Numbered from the stretch's first letter, positions 16,139-25,875 are shown. The stretch: 64,000 nt of DNA from Parendozoicomonas haliclonae (GCF_900174585.1 NZ_FWPT01000002.1:310001-374000), one strand, 5' to 3'. Numbers and translations: made by a program. Notes: generated from the sequence alone by a model not told the origin.

Positions 16139-16245
16139 GTGATCCACTCTCTGTCATTTCTCAGTAAACATTGCTAAAAATGGAGCCTTGAGTACTATTT
16201 ATCCTGATTCAAAAAATCATAAGTACATAGTACACGACAGGCGCT

Positions 16246-16272
16246 CTGTAAAAACTGCTGAACTTTTTACAG
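16246..16272 (+). terminator. Hairpin after the TPR gene
   Basis: A 9-bp stem (CTGTAAAAA 16246-16254 with TTTTTACAG 16264-16272) lies in the 205-bp spacer before the M16 peptidase gene. The AT-rich 3' arm could act as a weak terminator for the TPR gene or as leader structure for the next. The rest of the spacer shows nothing recognisable. Confidence 0.3.
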
Positions 16273-16343
16273 TTCTTGTTGTCGTTAGCGTAGCTAGAGA
16301 TGAATTGTTTCACTGCGCCCTAGAGGGATTGAAAAGAACCATT

Positions 16344-19157
16344 ATGACAAAAACAACGCGCTCACCTTTGACCGTCAGCCGCCCAAAACTTTTGGCTGTC
16401 GCCCTGGCAGGTATCCTGACCGTAGGCTGTTCCGCTCTTCCTTCCGCCACAACTGCAACGAATTCTGCAGTGGCCCAACAGGCTTTGCCGGAAGTACAGA
16501 TTCCTTTTGAAAAATTCACTCTCGATAACGGCCTGACCGTTATCGTGAACGAAGACCGCAAGGCACCGGTTGTTGCCGTTAACGTCTGGTACAAGGTTGG
16601 CTCCAAAGACGAGAAACTTGGCCTGCGCGGTTTTGCTCACCTGTTTGAACACCTGATGTTCCAGGGTTCTGAAAACTACCAGGGTGAGTTCTTTGTGCCG
16701 TTCAAGCAGGCCGGTGCCACCGACCAGAACGGTACCACCAGCACCGATCGCACCAACTATTTCCAGACAGTTCCAAAGCCGGCACTGGATATGGCGCTGT
16801 GGATGGAATCCGACCGTATGGGTCACTTCAAAGGTGCCATCAGCCAGGAGACTCTGGACGAGCAGCGTGAAGTTGTTAAAAACGAAAAGCGTCAGGGCGA
16901 AAACCGTCCTTACGGTAAAGTCTGGTCCCGCGTGGCAGAACAAACCTTCCCGAATGGTCACCCTTATTCCTGGTCCACCATCGGTTACATGGAAGACCTG
17001 AACGCGGCCAGCCTGGATATGGTGAAAGACTGGTTTGCCAAGTACTACGGACCATCCAATGCCGTACTGGTACTGTCCGGTGATATCGATGTCGCCACCG
17101 CCAAAGAAAAAGTACAAAAGTACTTCGGCGATATTCCAGCCGGTGAACCACTGAGCAAGATGGGCTCCTGGATTGCCAAGCGCACCGAAGACAAGCGTGA
17201 CTTTATGCAGGACCGTGTACCTCAGTCCCGTCTGATGAAAGTCTGGAACACCCCGGAAAGCGGCACTGTTGATGCCTCCAACCTGTCCCTGATCAGTGAT
17301 GTGCTGGGCGGTGGTCGCAACAGCCGTCTGTACAAGCGTCTGGTTCTTGAAGATCAGCTGGCGACCGATGTCAGCGCCTTCTTCTACGACCGCCAGATGG
17401 CCGGTCAGCTGTTTGTTTCTGCCGATGCCAAGCCGGGCGTAACTCTCGAGCAGATCGAGAAGGCCATGGATGATGAAATGGCCATCTTCCTTGCAGAAGG
17501 TCCTACTCAAGAAGAACTGGACCGTATCCGCTTTAGTCAGGCTGCGTCGTTTGTTCGCGGCACCGAGCGTGTCGGTGGCTTCGGTGGTAAGTCCGATATC
17601 CTCGCCTGGGGTGAAGTAAACCACGATGATCCGGCTTTCTACCAGAAGAGCGGTGAAATGGTGAAAGCCGCAACGCCAGCCAGCATCCGTGAAACCGCCG
17701 ACGAGTGGCTGAATAGCGGTGCCTACATTCTGGAAGTAACGCCGTTCCCTCAGTACTCCAACGCTAAAGAAGGCGCAGATCGCAGCAAGGTGCCAACCGC
17801 TGGTGATACCGTAAAGGTTGCCCTGCCCGAACTGGAGCGTGCTCAGCTGGATAACGGCTTGAAGGTTGTTCTGGCTAACCGCCCACAGACACCTATCGTA
17901 GGTATGGAGTTCCTGTTTGATGCCGGTCTGTCCGCCCGTGGTAATCAGCCTGCCCTGCCGGGTCTGACCATGGCCATGCTGGACGAAGGCACCACCAACC
18001 GCGACAATCTGCAGATTGCCGCCGAACTGGAAACCATCGGTTCCAGCATCAGCACCGGTAACGGTCTGGACTCTTCCAGCATTACTCTGGATTCCCTCAC
18101 TGTCAGCCTGGATCAGTCTCTGGATATCGTTTCAGATCTGATCATGAACCCGACCTTTGAACAAGATGATCTGGAGCGTGTACGCACCAATCTGGTTGAA
18201 GGTATCCGTCAGGAGAAGTCTTCTCCGAACAAGATCATCGCCCGGGTTCTGCCTGAGTTGGTTTACGGCAAAGGCCACGCCTACGCGACCCCTTGGAGCG
18301 GCAGCGGTACTGTCGATTCTCTGGAAAAGCTGAATCAGGATGATCTACGCAGCTTCTGGAAAACCTGGCTGCGCCCGGACAACGCCACTCTGGTTGTGAC
18401 CGGTGATATCACCATGGACGAGCTGCTGCCGAAGCTGAACAAGGCTCTGGCGAACTGGCAGGCTCCTGCCGAAGCTCTGCCAAAGAAAGAGATCACCGAA
18501 GGCAAGGCGGCTGAGAAGTCCAAAGTCTATCTGGTCGATTACCCGGCTTCCGGTCAGTCCATGATCATCGCCAGCCAGCTGGTTACCCCAAGCAACGATA
18601 AGGACACTCTGGCCTTCAATGCCATGAATGACATTATCGGTGGTCAATTCACCGCCCGTGTGAATATGAACCTGCGGGAAGACAAGGGCTGGACTTACGG
18701 TGCCTGGAGTTATGCCAAGAGCGCCAAAGGGCAGCGTCCTTTCCTGGTGAACACCTCGGTTCAGGCCGACAAGACCGGTGCATCCATGGCTGAAATCGCC
18801 AAGGAGTTCGATCAGTTCCTGGCCAAGAAGCCAGCTACGGCTGACGAACTGGATCTGGTAAAACAGAACCGTATCCGCAAGTTGCCTGGCAGCTACGAAA
18901 CCAACAGCGCCCTGCTGGGTTCCATCAGCAACCTCGTGGAGTACAACCTGCCGGAAGAAGACCTGTACAAGTATGGTGAGAAGGTGGAGGCTCTGAACCT
19001 GAAAGAGATCCGCTCCATTGCCAACAAATACCTGACGCCGGATAACTTTGTCTGGCTGGTTGCCGGTGACATCAACGTCATCCGTCCACAGATCGAGAAG
19101 CTGGGTCTGGGTGAGATTGTTGTTCTGGACAAGGAAGGCAATCCTGTTGCCAAGTAA
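16344..19157 (+). CDS. M16 (pitrilysin) family zinc peptidase, lipoprotein
   Basis: A 937-residue protein with a lipoprotein signal (lipobox LTVGC, Cys29) and two M16 halves. The N-terminal half has the inverted zinc motif HLFEH (His99, Glu102, His103) and the second-half domains begin near 550 (LDNGLKVVLANRPQTP). This is the bacterial two-domain periplasmic/outer-membrane M16 peptidase type; members degrade peptides in a clamshell chamber. The ATG at 16344 is chosen because it begins the lipoprotein signal. Codon use is strongly biased, suggesting good expression. A terminator follows directly. Confidence 0.93.
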   Translation: MTKTTRSPLTVSRPKLLAVALAGILTVGCSALPSATTATNSAVAQQALPEVQIPFEKFTLDNGLTVIVNEDRKAPVVAVNVWYKVGSKDEKLGLRGFAHLFEHLMFQGSENYQGEFFVPFKQAGATDQNGTTSTDRTNYFQTVPKPALDMALWMESDRMGHFKGAISQETLDEQREVVKNEKRQGENRPYGKVWSRVAEQTFPNGHPYSWSTIGYMEDLNAASLDMVKDWFAKYYGPSNAVLVLSGDIDVATAKEKVQKYFGDIPAGEPLSKMGSWIAKRTEDKRDFMQDRVPQSRLMKVWNTPESGTVDASNLSLISDVLGGGRNSRLYKRLVLEDQLATDVSAFFYDRQMAGQLFVSADAKPGVTLEQIEKAMDDEMAIFLAEGPTQEELDRIRFSQAASFVRGTERVGGFGGKSDILAWGEVNHDDPAFYQKSGEMVKAATPASIRETADEWLNSGAYILEVTPFPQYSNAKEGADRSKVPTAGDTVKVALPELERAQLDNGLKVVLANRPQTPIVGMEFLFDAGLSARGNQPALPGLTMAMLDEGTTNRDNLQIAAELETIGSSISTGNGLDSSSITLDSLTVSLDQSLDIVSDLIMNPTFEQDDLERVRTNLVEGIRQEKSSPNKIIARVLPELVYGKGHAYATPWSGSGTVDSLEKLNQDDLRSFWKTWLRPDNATLVVTGDITMDELLPKLNKALANWQAPAEALPKKEITEGKAAEKSKVYLVDYPASGQSMIIASQLVTPSNDKDTLAFNAMNDIIGGQFTARVNMNLREDKGWTYGAWSYAKSAKGQRPFLVNTSVQADKTGASMAEIAKEFDQFLAKKPATADELDLVKQNRIRKLPGSYETNSALLGSISNLVEYNLPEEDLYKYGEKVEALNLKEIRSIANKYLTPDNFVWLVAGDINVIRPQIEKLGLGEIVVLDKEGNPVAK

Positions 19158-19189
19158 GCTCTAGCTTAAAAGCAACCTGCTTGAAACCA

Positions 19190-19226
19190 AAAGGCCGCAC
19201 CGGTTAACCGATGCGGCCTTTGTTCT
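19190..19226. terminator. Bidirectional terminator between M16 and kinase-like genes
   Basis: A 10-bp stem AAAGGCCGCA / TGCGGCCTTT (19190-19199 with 19212-19221) is followed by TGTTCT on the plus strand and preceded by A-rich sequence that gives U residues on the minus strand. It serves the two convergent genes. Confidence 0.85.
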
Positions 19227-19241
19227 ATTAGAGCGCCAATT

Positions 19242-20840
19242 TCAACGCTGGTAGTTCACATAAGGATGCAGCCGGGGATCGGCAATCTGCCCGGTTAACA
19301 TTTTTTCCAGAAAATCTTTTTCCTGTTGTCCCATCGCGACACCATTATCCTTGTACATTTCCTGGATTGCCGGTATCAGTTTGCCCTCATAGTGCAGATC
19401 ACTCAGTTTCTGAGCCCTGTCTTGAATCTTGGTATCACGCCATTCCTCGGCACTCACCTTTCTGTCGTATAACCCATACTCATCAGGATCAAAGGGCAGC
19501 AATACGGTATCCAGCATGCTTTTACCTATTCTCAGCTGAATAAGCGATGTCGCAATTTCTGCGTTATGCATGGAGCGGGCTTTTCCCTTCCCGGTTTCGC
19601 TCAGTTCACTGGATGTTTTCGGACTAAATATATTCTGGGGCCCCATCAATGTAACCGGCGCCTCATCCGGGTCGGCATCCGCAGGCAAATCCTTCATCAG
19701 GCTGAAATCAGTCAGTACCACATGTTGCCCATCCTGGGACAAAAGCAGATTGGCTGGCCGGATATCCTTATGCACCATCCCCATCTGTAACAGCTCTTCC
19801 GAACAATCCACCAGCTGTCTGGCAACTTCCCGGGAGGCGGCACCACCCAGACGCCGGCCAGGCATTTTATCCAGAGCAGAATCGAGGGATTGGGGGTAAT
19901 ACTCCATAAAGGTGGTAATGCCACCATTACCATCAGCCTCGTAATCATAAACTCTGGTCAGGTTCGGGTGTTGCGTTTCCTGCAACTTGGCCAGGCAGGC
20001 CTGAATATCCTTGTCCAGCTTGATATTGTTCTGATCCGGTACTGGCTCCAGGACATTGTCCTGAGTCTTGCTGCGTACATAATCAACCAGACTGCGCTCC
20101 TCCGTCTTGATCACAACCCAGGTTGGCTTACCGTCCTTGTCTAATCGATTGGGGTCAACCGCCAGATAGACTTCTCCCTGTGCGCCGGCGCCAAGCCTTT
20201 GCTGGATAAGGCACCCTTTGAGGTTAACGCCATAATCCGCTAATAAATCGTGATAATGGTCATTCTGACCAATACCATGAGCAAATTGCTTTCTGGGCGT
20301 AGGTACCGGAGGTGCCAGACGCTGCCCCCCTGCCAGCTGTTCATCCTGCGAGAGGGTTTCATCGATCTCGACCTGAACACCCTCCTCACCCAACCTCTCA
20401 GGTTCCCCGCCATCAAAGGCAATTCGCTGGTCTTTGGTATCTGAGTAATCTCTATAGGGAAGAGAGGCATTCGATTCAAGATTCGATTCAAGGCTCCACT
20501 CCAGCCCTTCGTCATGATCTGCGGCGGGGTCGGGGGAATCATTATCACTGGGGTAGAGGGTGTCGACCAAAAGACCGGCGGTAACAGGCACTTCTGTCCG
20601 GCAAACGGAACGGGTCAGAATGGATTTTCCGTTCCCCTCCATCCACTGACGCAGGTTTTTCGTACAGTCCAGAAAGGTTTCCCCCGGGGTAACATGCTGG
20701 ATGCCGCGACGATTAAACTCATCTTCACTGACAATGTTCCCCTTAGCATCCAATCCCAGTTTTTCTGTTGGATCATACTGCGCGCAGTGCAATCGGCTCT
20801 GGACATCATGGACCGAGATATGTATGCCGCCGTTATTCAT
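19242..20840 (-). CDS. Eukaryotic-like Ser/Thr kinase-domain protein with altered DFG
   Basis: A 532-residue protein. The N-terminal 200 residues are acidic and low-complexity; a protein kinase domain spans about 210-480. Visible kinase elements: glycine loop LGAGAQGEVYLAV (216-228), Val-Ile-Lys245, catalytic HKDIRPANLLL (His357, Asp359, Asn364) and TDFS (378-380) where DFG is usual. The serine for glycine and Lys for Arg in HRD make it atypical, though Asp359, Asn364 and Asp378 remain, so activity is possible. No transmembrane or PASTA segment, unlike PknB. ATG at 20840 with GGGG 7 nt upstream. A secreted effector kinase is possible but unproven. Confidence 0.85.
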   Translation of the reverse strand: MNNGGIHISVHDVQSRLHCAQYDPTEKLGLDAKGNIVSEDEFNRRGIQHVTPGETFLDCTKNLRQWMEGNGKSILTRSVCRTEVPVTAGLLVDTLYPSDNDSPDPAADHDEGLEWSLESNLESNASLPYRDYSDTKDQRIAFDGGEPERLGEEGVQVEIDETLSQDEQLAGGQRLAPPVPTPRKQFAHGIGQNDHYHDLLADYGVNLKGCLIQQRLGAGAQGEVYLAVDPNRLDKDGKPTWVVIKTEERSLVDYVRSKTQDNVLEPVPDQNNIKLDKDIQACLAKLQETQHPNLTRVYDYEADGNGGITTFMEYYPQSLDSALDKMPGRRLGGAASREVARQLVDCSEELLQMGMVHKDIRPANLLLSQDGQHVVLTDFSLMKDLPADADPDEAPVTLMGPQNIFSPKTSSELSETGKGKARSMHNAEIATSLIQLRIGKSMLDTVLLPFDPDEYGLYDRKVSAEEWRDTKIQDRAQKLSDLHYEGKLIPAIQEMYKDNGVAMGQQEKDFLEKMLTGQIADPRLHPYVNYQR

Positions 20841-20973
20841 GAACTTGCCCCGGTTAAAAACTTTACAGGGCTATCGGCCAGCGCAAGTCATAAATAAATC
20901 ACCTCAGTAGCTCTGCCAGTAACACCGGCGTACACTCTCAGCAAAACTACCAATAGTTGGGAAACCATTGAGC

Positions 20974-21945
20974 ATGCAGGCACTGCGCGGCGTTATTCTG
21001 GATCGTATGACCCTGGGAGATGATCTGGATCTGTCTCCTATCCTCAACTTGGATATTGACTGGACCGTTTACGACCACACCGAGGCACAGGATGTGGTTG
21101 AGCGAATCCAGGGAGCAAATATTGTACTCTGCAATAAGTGCAACTTCTCCCGGGACGTTATCGAAGCCGCTACAAGCCTGAAGTTTATGGGCCTGTTTGC
21201 CACCGGTTACAACAATATCGATATCGAGGCTGCACGGGATAATAATATTGCCGTAACCAATATCCGCGCCTACTGCACGCCCAGCGTAACCCAGCATACC
21301 CTGTCACTGATGCTGGCCCTCTCGACCCATCTGCCCCGCTACAGCCGGATCAGCACCGATGGTACCTGGACCAACAGTCAGTTCTTCAGCATTTATGATT
21401 CACCCATCATGGAGCTGGCCGGTAAAACCCTGCTGATTGTTGGTTATGGTGAGCTGGGCCGCTCCGTTGCCCGGGTTGCCGAAAGCCTGGGGATGAATAT
21501 CCTGGTGGCCCGCACACCCGGCTCATCCAACCATTCAGATGATCGTGTTGAACTGGAAGATGGCCTGAAGCAGGCGGATGTGGTTTCCCTCCACTGCCCT
21601 CTGACCGATCAAACCCGCAATATGATTGCCGCACCACAGCTGGCACTGATGAAACCCCACGCATTGCTGATCAACACAGCCCGTGGCGGCATGATCAATG
21701 AGCAGGATCTGGCGGATGCCCTGAAGCAGGGTATTGTCGGCGGTGCCGGTATTGATGTGCTGACGGAAGAACCGCCGGTGAACGGCAATCCACTGCTTGA
21801 TCCGGAGATTCCAAACCTGATCCTGACTCCTCACAGCGCCTGGGCGGCTAAAGAAGCCAGAGAACGGGCAGTGCAGCAGGTGGCCAATAACCTGACCGCC
21901 TTTATGAAAGGTGAACAATTAAATCGCGTTGATCTGGGTTTATAA
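20974..21945 (+). CDS. hprA: D-2-hydroxyacid dehydrogenase (hydroxypyruvate reductase/glycerate dehydrogenase)
   Basis: A 323-residue NAD(P)-dependent dehydrogenase reducing hydroxypyruvate or glyoxylate to D-glycerate or glycolate. It has the Rossmann loop VGYGELGRSVA (about 157-167), the substrate arginine in NTARGGM, the catalytic Glu region TEEPPVNGNPLL and the catalytic His in TPHSAW. The TPSVTQHTLSLMLAL segment is typical of the HprA branch. ATG at 20974 is preferred over a TTG two codons upstream. The gene stands alone, ending two bases from a convergent neighbour. It fits the glycerate kinase at 51095 metabolically. Confidence 0.88.
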   Translation: MQALRGVILDRMTLGDDLDLSPILNLDIDWTVYDHTEAQDVVERIQGANIVLCNKCNFSRDVIEAATSLKFMGLFATGYNNIDIEAARDNNIAVTNIRAYCTPSVTQHTLSLMLALSTHLPRYSRISTDGTWTNSQFFSIYDSPIMELAGKTLLIVGYGELGRSVARVAESLGMNILVARTPGSSNHSDDRVELEDGLKQADVVSLHCPLTDQTRNMIAAPQLALMKPHALLINTARGGMINEQDLADALKQGIVGGAGIDVLTEEPPVNGNPLLDPEIPNLILTPHSAWAAKEARERAVQQVANNLTAFMKGEQLNRVDLGL

Positions 21946-21947
21946 AA

Positions 21948-23300
21948 CTAAACGACTGTTCCCGACTCCCATTCCGGGAGTTGGCTGCTGTAACTGCTCA
22001 GGCTGGTCTGGCTACGTTGGCTTATCAGACTGCCCTGGAATGACTGATAGGCAACACCCTGGTTCAAGGTGCACCAATTCTGGTAAGCCGTCTCGAACAG
22101 TGATCTGTTCTGGCAATACTGCAACAGTTGCTTCTCACTTCTGCTCAGCAGGAATTTGTACATCAGAGGCGTCAGGCGATTCACCACATGCTGCTGATAG
22201 AGCTCAGAGGCAATCACAGGGCCGTTTATCTGCAGGCAAGCCAGCAGTGGGGCAGTGCACTCCACTTTTAATTGCCCCATAAAGGATGTGACCAGATTCG
22301 CCTGATGACAAAAGCAATTGAATAAATCTGCCAGATTCGCCGGATAGAGGCACCCAAGAGGGGGCGCTCCATTCTGGCGACTCTCACTCACCACCCGCCA
22401 GGCAATGTTTTTGTGTTGCAGGAGATAAAGACACCAGGGGTTCTTATCACACTGCTTCCAGTAATGGCGTCCTTCTTCAATCGTCATTCGTCCATTGTTG
22501 ACTGCTGCGTAAATCCAATGAAGCAACTGTGCGCCACCATTATTTTCCCTTCCCTGGTTTGGTTGCAGTAACTCCCTCAACTCAGATAAATGCCACCCCA
22601 AAAAAGACATAACCATTCTCAGAGCCTGCGGAGTGTTTTGTTTGTGGTAGGTGCTAAATCCGGGAGCCTGCTCAGAAACAAGCCTCAAAGCGCCTTGAAG
22701 AACCAGTTCCGTATCAACAGTGTTTTTACGCCTGGCTGCTGGTGTACCGGCTCGCTTCAATCTGGAATCTGACCTGACGGGCTCTTCTTGTGATTGCTCT
22801 TTTGGCTGTTCTTTTGACTCTGGCGTCTTCCCAGCCAACTGAATCGATTGCAGGGGAGTATCCAATACCAACCTTTCCCAAAAATTTTGCCCCAAAGCCT
22901 CTTGAAGAGCTTCTGTGAAAAACTGTTTCTTGACCGCTGGCGAAGGTGAGTTATTGCCCTGGCTGTGCTGCTGGTACATTTGAGACTGCAAATCTTCCAG
23001 CGTATCCCATTGAAGAATACCGCCCCTCAGAGCCGCTTCAATTCTTCTGTGCTGAGAATCTGCGGGGAAACCAATCCGCCGGTAAAACAAACTACGGTCA
23101 TGACGCTCAGGCACAAATTGTCCGGAAGTGGAACGAGACAGATTGGTTTGGGCATTTTCAACAACACTGGCTCGGGCAGTACCCTTCCCATCCTTGTTAG
23201 AAGCATTACGAGTGGTCATCTCGCTAGCGGGTAAAGATTCCCCTTCCGATATCTGATACCGGCCAGAACGCCCAATGCAACAGCACAGCTTCCTGAACAT
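21948..23300 (-). CDS. Unknown protein with N-terminal cysteine cluster
   Basis: About 450 residues, no family recognised. It begins MFRKLCCCIGRSG, so three consecutive cysteines follow a basic residue at the very N-terminus. Residues 15-200 are polar and disordered-looking; 205-410 are helical with several Trp and Cys; the C-terminal 25 residues are serine-rich. No Sec signal. The ATG at 23300 has AAGAG 9 nt upstream; the TTG at 23306 would add Met-Gly but its spacing is only 3 nt. The cysteine cluster resembles eukaryotic palmitoylation sites in some bacterial effectors; that reading is inference. Base composition is lower in GC than the flanking conserved genes. Confidence 0.72.
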   Translation of the reverse strand: MFRKLCCCIGRSGRYQISEGESLPASEMTTRNASNKDGKGTARASVVENAQTNLSRSTSGQFVPERHDRSLFYRRIGFPADSQHRRIEAALRGGILQWDTLEDLQSQMYQQHSQGNNSPSPAVKKQFFTEALQEALGQNFWERLVLDTPLQSIQLAGKTPESKEQPKEQSQEEPVRSDSRLKRAGTPAARRKNTVDTELVLQGALRLVSEQAPGFSTYHKQNTPQALRMVMSFLGWHLSELRELLQPNQGRENNGGAQLLHWIYAAVNNGRMTIEEGRHYWKQCDKNPWCLYLLQHKNIAWRVVSESRQNGAPPLGCLYPANLADLFNCFCHQANLVTSFMGQLKVECTAPLLACLQINGPVIASELYQQHVVNRLTPLMYKFLLSRSEKQLLQYCQNRSLFETAYQNWCTLNQGVAYQSFQGSLISQRSQTSLSSYSSQLPEWESGTVV

Positions 23301-23400
23301 GCCCAATCACTCTTTATTAGTCCGTCAGAATAGCCTTAGTGCATCGCAGAAAACTTCGGTTCATGACAGCCGCGTTATTACTAACGAATACGTCACCATT

Positions 23401-23460
23401 CACAAACCAAGACAAACAACCAACAACTCAGAACAAACCACACACCAACCACGCAACCAT
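23401..23460 (+). promoter_or_regulatory. A/C-skewed leader segment before mipA-like gene
   Basis: In this 60-base stretch only five bases are G or T, giving an almost pure A/C run on the plus strand within the 230-bp spacer 23301-23530. It would make an unstructured 5' leader for the outer-membrane protein gene. A shorter A/C-rich leader precedes the heme receptor (about 6923-6972). The function is unknown; no promoter was identified with confidence. Confidence 0.4.
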
Positions 23461-23530
23461 CCTTATTGTTAGCCAATAGAAACCCTGTAGCGTGTGAACT
23501 TTCCACACAAAAAAATGAAGAGAGTGAGTT

Positions 23531-24280
23531 ATGCGCGCAATCTGGAAGGCACTTCCTCTTGCTCTGGCTGCCGGTCTGTCCGCCTCAGCGATGGCTGCTG
23601 ACAGTGAATACAATGCGGCCGTCGGTATTGGTCTCGGTTATGAAGACAGCGCCTACAAGGGTATGGATAGCGAAACCAAAGTTATCCCGTTCTTCCTGTA
23701 TGAGCGTGGCAACTTCTTCGTAAAAGGCTTTGAAGCCGGTTACAAGGTGATCAACAACACCTCTTTTGATATCAGCGTTCGCGCCCGTCTGGCCCAGGAA
23801 GGCTACGACGCCAGCGACAGCGATTTCCTGGAAGGCATGGAAGATCGTGATCCAGCGGCTGAGCTGGGTCTGGCTGCGACTTATGCAACCGATATGGGTA
23901 AGTGGACTGTGGCTGGCTGGGCGGATATGTCCGACAAGCACAATGGTTACGCCCTGGATATGGACTGGGAGAAATCCTTCCGTATCAACCAGAACTGGAG
24001 CATTGCGCCACAGGCCGGTATCAGCCTGCGTAACGGCCAGCTGAACGATTACTACTACGGTGTTGAAAAGCACGAAGCTAAAGGCACACGTACTGAGTAC
24101 AATGCTGGCAGCGGTGCCATCTTCAAGGCGGGCCTGAGCGCAACCTACGTGATGGATCCAAACCAGATGATCCGCATCGGCACCACCTTCAAGAGCTACA
24201 GCGATGAAATCGCCGACAGCTCCATCGTAGAAGATGACACCAGCCTGCAGGCCAACCTCATCTACGTTTACGCGTTCTGA
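23531..24280 (+). CDS. MipA/OmpV family outer-membrane protein
   Basis: A 249-residue beta-barrel protein with a signal peptide (cleavage after AMA, about residue 22), alternating hydrophobic strands, and a C-terminal aromatic (YVYAF) as barrel-assembly signal. The GLGYEDSAYKG...PFFLYERG opening is the MipA/OmpV family pattern. Known members act as adhesin-like porins or scaffold murein enzymes; the role here is not determined. Strong codon bias suggests high expression. ATG at 23531 with a GAGAGTGAG Shine-Dalgarno region. Confidence 0.88.
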   Translation: MRAIWKALPLALAAGLSASAMAADSEYNAAVGIGLGYEDSAYKGMDSETKVIPFFLYERGNFFVKGFEAGYKVINNTSFDISVRARLAQEGYDASDSDFLEGMEDRDPAAELGLAATYATDMGKWTVAGWADMSDKHNGYALDMDWEKSFRINQNWSIAPQAGISLRNGQLNDYYYGVEKHEAKGTRTEYNAGSGAIFKAGLSATYVMDPNQMIRIGTTFKSYSDEIADSSIVEDDTSLQANLIYVYAF

Positions 24281-24300
24281 TCTCATCTTGCTGCAAAATC

Positions 24301-24336
24301 ACTGCCATGGGCATTTTCCCGCTCATGGCAGTTTGA
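24301..24336 (+). terminator. Terminator after mipA-like gene
   Basis: A 9-bp stem (ACTGCCATG 24301-24309 with CATGGCAGT 24324-24332) is followed by only two further T residues. It lies 20 bp past the stop codon and overlaps the -35 region of the asnS promoter. Confidence 0.55.
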
Positions 24337-24360
24337 TACCGCTCCCAGCCGGCTTATAAT
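24333..24360 (+). promoter_or_regulatory. Sigma-70 promoter of asnS
   Basis: TTGATA (24333-24338) and a perfect TATAAT (24355-24360) are separated by 16 bp, placing a start site near 24367 and giving a leader of about 30 nt before the asnS ATG. Confidence 0.7.
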
Positions 24361-24395
24361 CCGCCTTTACCCTTTCAATTAGACGATTGCTGCCA

Positions 24396-25793
24396 ATGAG
24401 CCATACCCCTATTGTCGATCTGTTGGCCGGCCACAAGCCGAAAGACAGCGAAGTTGAACTGTGCGGCTGGATCCGTACCCGTCGTGACTCCACCGGTCTC
24501 TCCTTCCTGGCTGTTCACGATGGCAGCTGCTTTGACCCTATGCAGGTTATCGCAGAAAACACCCTCGAGAATTACACCAGCGAAGTTCTGCACCTGACCG
24601 CCGGCTGCAGCGTTCGCGTCAAGGGTATTATTGTTGAGTCTCCGGCCAAGGGGCAGGACTGGGAAGTAAAGGCGACTTCTGTTGAGGTGATCGGCTGGGT
24701 TGCCGACCCGGAAACATACCCGATGCAGCCTAAGCGCCACTCCATGGAGCACCTGCGTGAGTTCGCTCACCTGCGTCACCGTACCAACATTATCGGTGCC
24801 ATCAACCGTGTGCGTCACACTGCGGCTAACAGCATCCACAACTTCTTCGACCGTGAAGGCTACTTCTGGGCCAACACCCCGATCATCACAGCTTCCGACT
24901 GTGAAGGCGCCGGTGAACTGTTCCAGGTTTCCACTCTGGATTACAACAACCTGCCACGTAACGACAAGGGCGAGGTTGATTTCTCCCAGGACTTCTTCGG
25001 CAAAGAAGCCTACCTGACCGTATCCGGCCAGCTGAATGCCGAAACCATGGCCTGTGCCATGAGCAAGGTTTACACCTTCGGCCCGACCTTCCGTGCCGAA
25101 AACTCCAACACCAGCCGTCATCTGGCTGAATTCTGGATGGTTGAGCCGGAAGTGGCTTTCGCCAACCTGAGCGACGTAGCCGACCTGGCCGAGCGGCTGC
25201 TGAAAGCTGTGTGCTCCGATATTCTGGAGAAGCGTGCCGACGATATGGCCTTCTTCAACCAGCACGTTGATAAAGGCTGCATAGAGCGTATCAAGAAGCT
25301 GTCCGAATCCAGCTTCACCCGCATGACCTACACCGAGTGCATCGACGTGCTGCTGAAGTGCGGCAAGAAGTTCGAGTACCCGGTTGAGTGGGGCATCGAT
25401 ATGCAGTCCGAGCACGAACGCTACCTGGCGGAAGAATACGTGAAGGGTCCGGTTGTCGTAACTGACTACCCGAAGGACATCAAAGCCTTCTACATGCGCA
25501 TGAACGAAGACGGCAAGACTGTTGCCGCCATGGACGTTCTGGCTCCTGGCATTGGTGAAATCATCGGCGGCAGCCAGCGTGAAGAGCGTCTGGATGTTCT
25601 GGATGCCCGTATCATCGAAACTGGCATGAACCCTGAAGACTACAGCTGGTACCGTGACCTGCGTCGCTACGGCACCGTGCCACACGCTGGCTTCGGTCTG
25701 GGCTTCGAGCGTCTGCTGGGCTACCTGACCGGTATTCCAAATATTCGTGAACTGATCCCATTCCCGCGTACTCCGCGTAACGCTAGTTTCTAG
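24396..25793 (+). CDS. asnS: Asparaginyl-tRNA synthetase
   Basis: A 465-residue class IIb aminoacyl-tRNA synthetase charging tRNA-Asn, matching the usual length. The N-terminal OB-fold anticodon domain (residues 1-110) is followed by class II motifs: motif 1 near [13 protein letters not shown], motif 2 with [20 protein letters not shown] and motif 3 [15 protein letters not shown] at the C-terminus. The ATG at 24396 gives the expected N-terminus [10 protein letters not shown]; a TTG nine bases earlier is not needed. It is monocistronic between its own promoter and terminator. Confidence 0.98.
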   Translation: MSHTPIVDLLAGHKPKDSEVELCGWIRTRRDSTGLSFLAVHDGSCFDPMQVIAENTLENYTSEVLHLTAGCSVRVKGIIVESPAKGQDWEVKATSVEVIGWVADPETYPMQPKRHSMEHLREFAHLRHRTNIIGAINRVRHTAANSIHNFFDREGYFWANTPIITASDCEGAGELFQVSTLDYNNLPRNDKGEVDFSQDFFGKEAYLTVSGQLNAETMACAMSKVYTFGPTFRAENSNTSRHLAEFWMVEPEVAFANLSDVADLAERLLKAVCSDILEKRADDMAFFNQHVDKGCIERIKKLSESSFTRMTYTECIDVLLKCGKKFEYPVEWGIDMQSEHERYLAEEYVKGPVVVTDYPKDIKAFYMRMNEDGKTVAAMDVLAPGIGEIIGGSQREERLDVLDARIIETGMNPEDYSWYRDLRRYGTVPHAGFGLGFERLLGYLTGIPNIRELIPFPRTPRNASF

Positions 25794-25811
25794 ACATCCA
25801 TAAAAGTCTCA

Positions 25812-25850
25812 AAGCCCGCTAGAGCCTTTGTTTTAGCGGGCTTTTGTTTA
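25812..25850 (+). terminator. Terminator of asnS
   Basis: A 9-bp stem AAGCCCGCT / AGCGGGCTT (25812-25820 with 25835-25843) is followed by TTTGTTT, a good rho-independent terminator. Confidence 0.88.
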
Positions 25851-25875
25851 GGGATTTTAACCAGACTATTCAGGT

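Noticed and set aside
23298-23306. Met-Gly N-terminus that would suggest N-myristoylation
   Set aside because: It needs a TTG start with a 3-nt Shine-Dalgarno spacing; the ATG two codons later has proper spacing and removes the glycine.
24375-25685. 436-codon open frame on the minus strand opposite asnS
   Set aside because: asnS is certain, and the antisense product is low-complexity and family-free. Strong codon bias in asnS keeps the opposite frame open.
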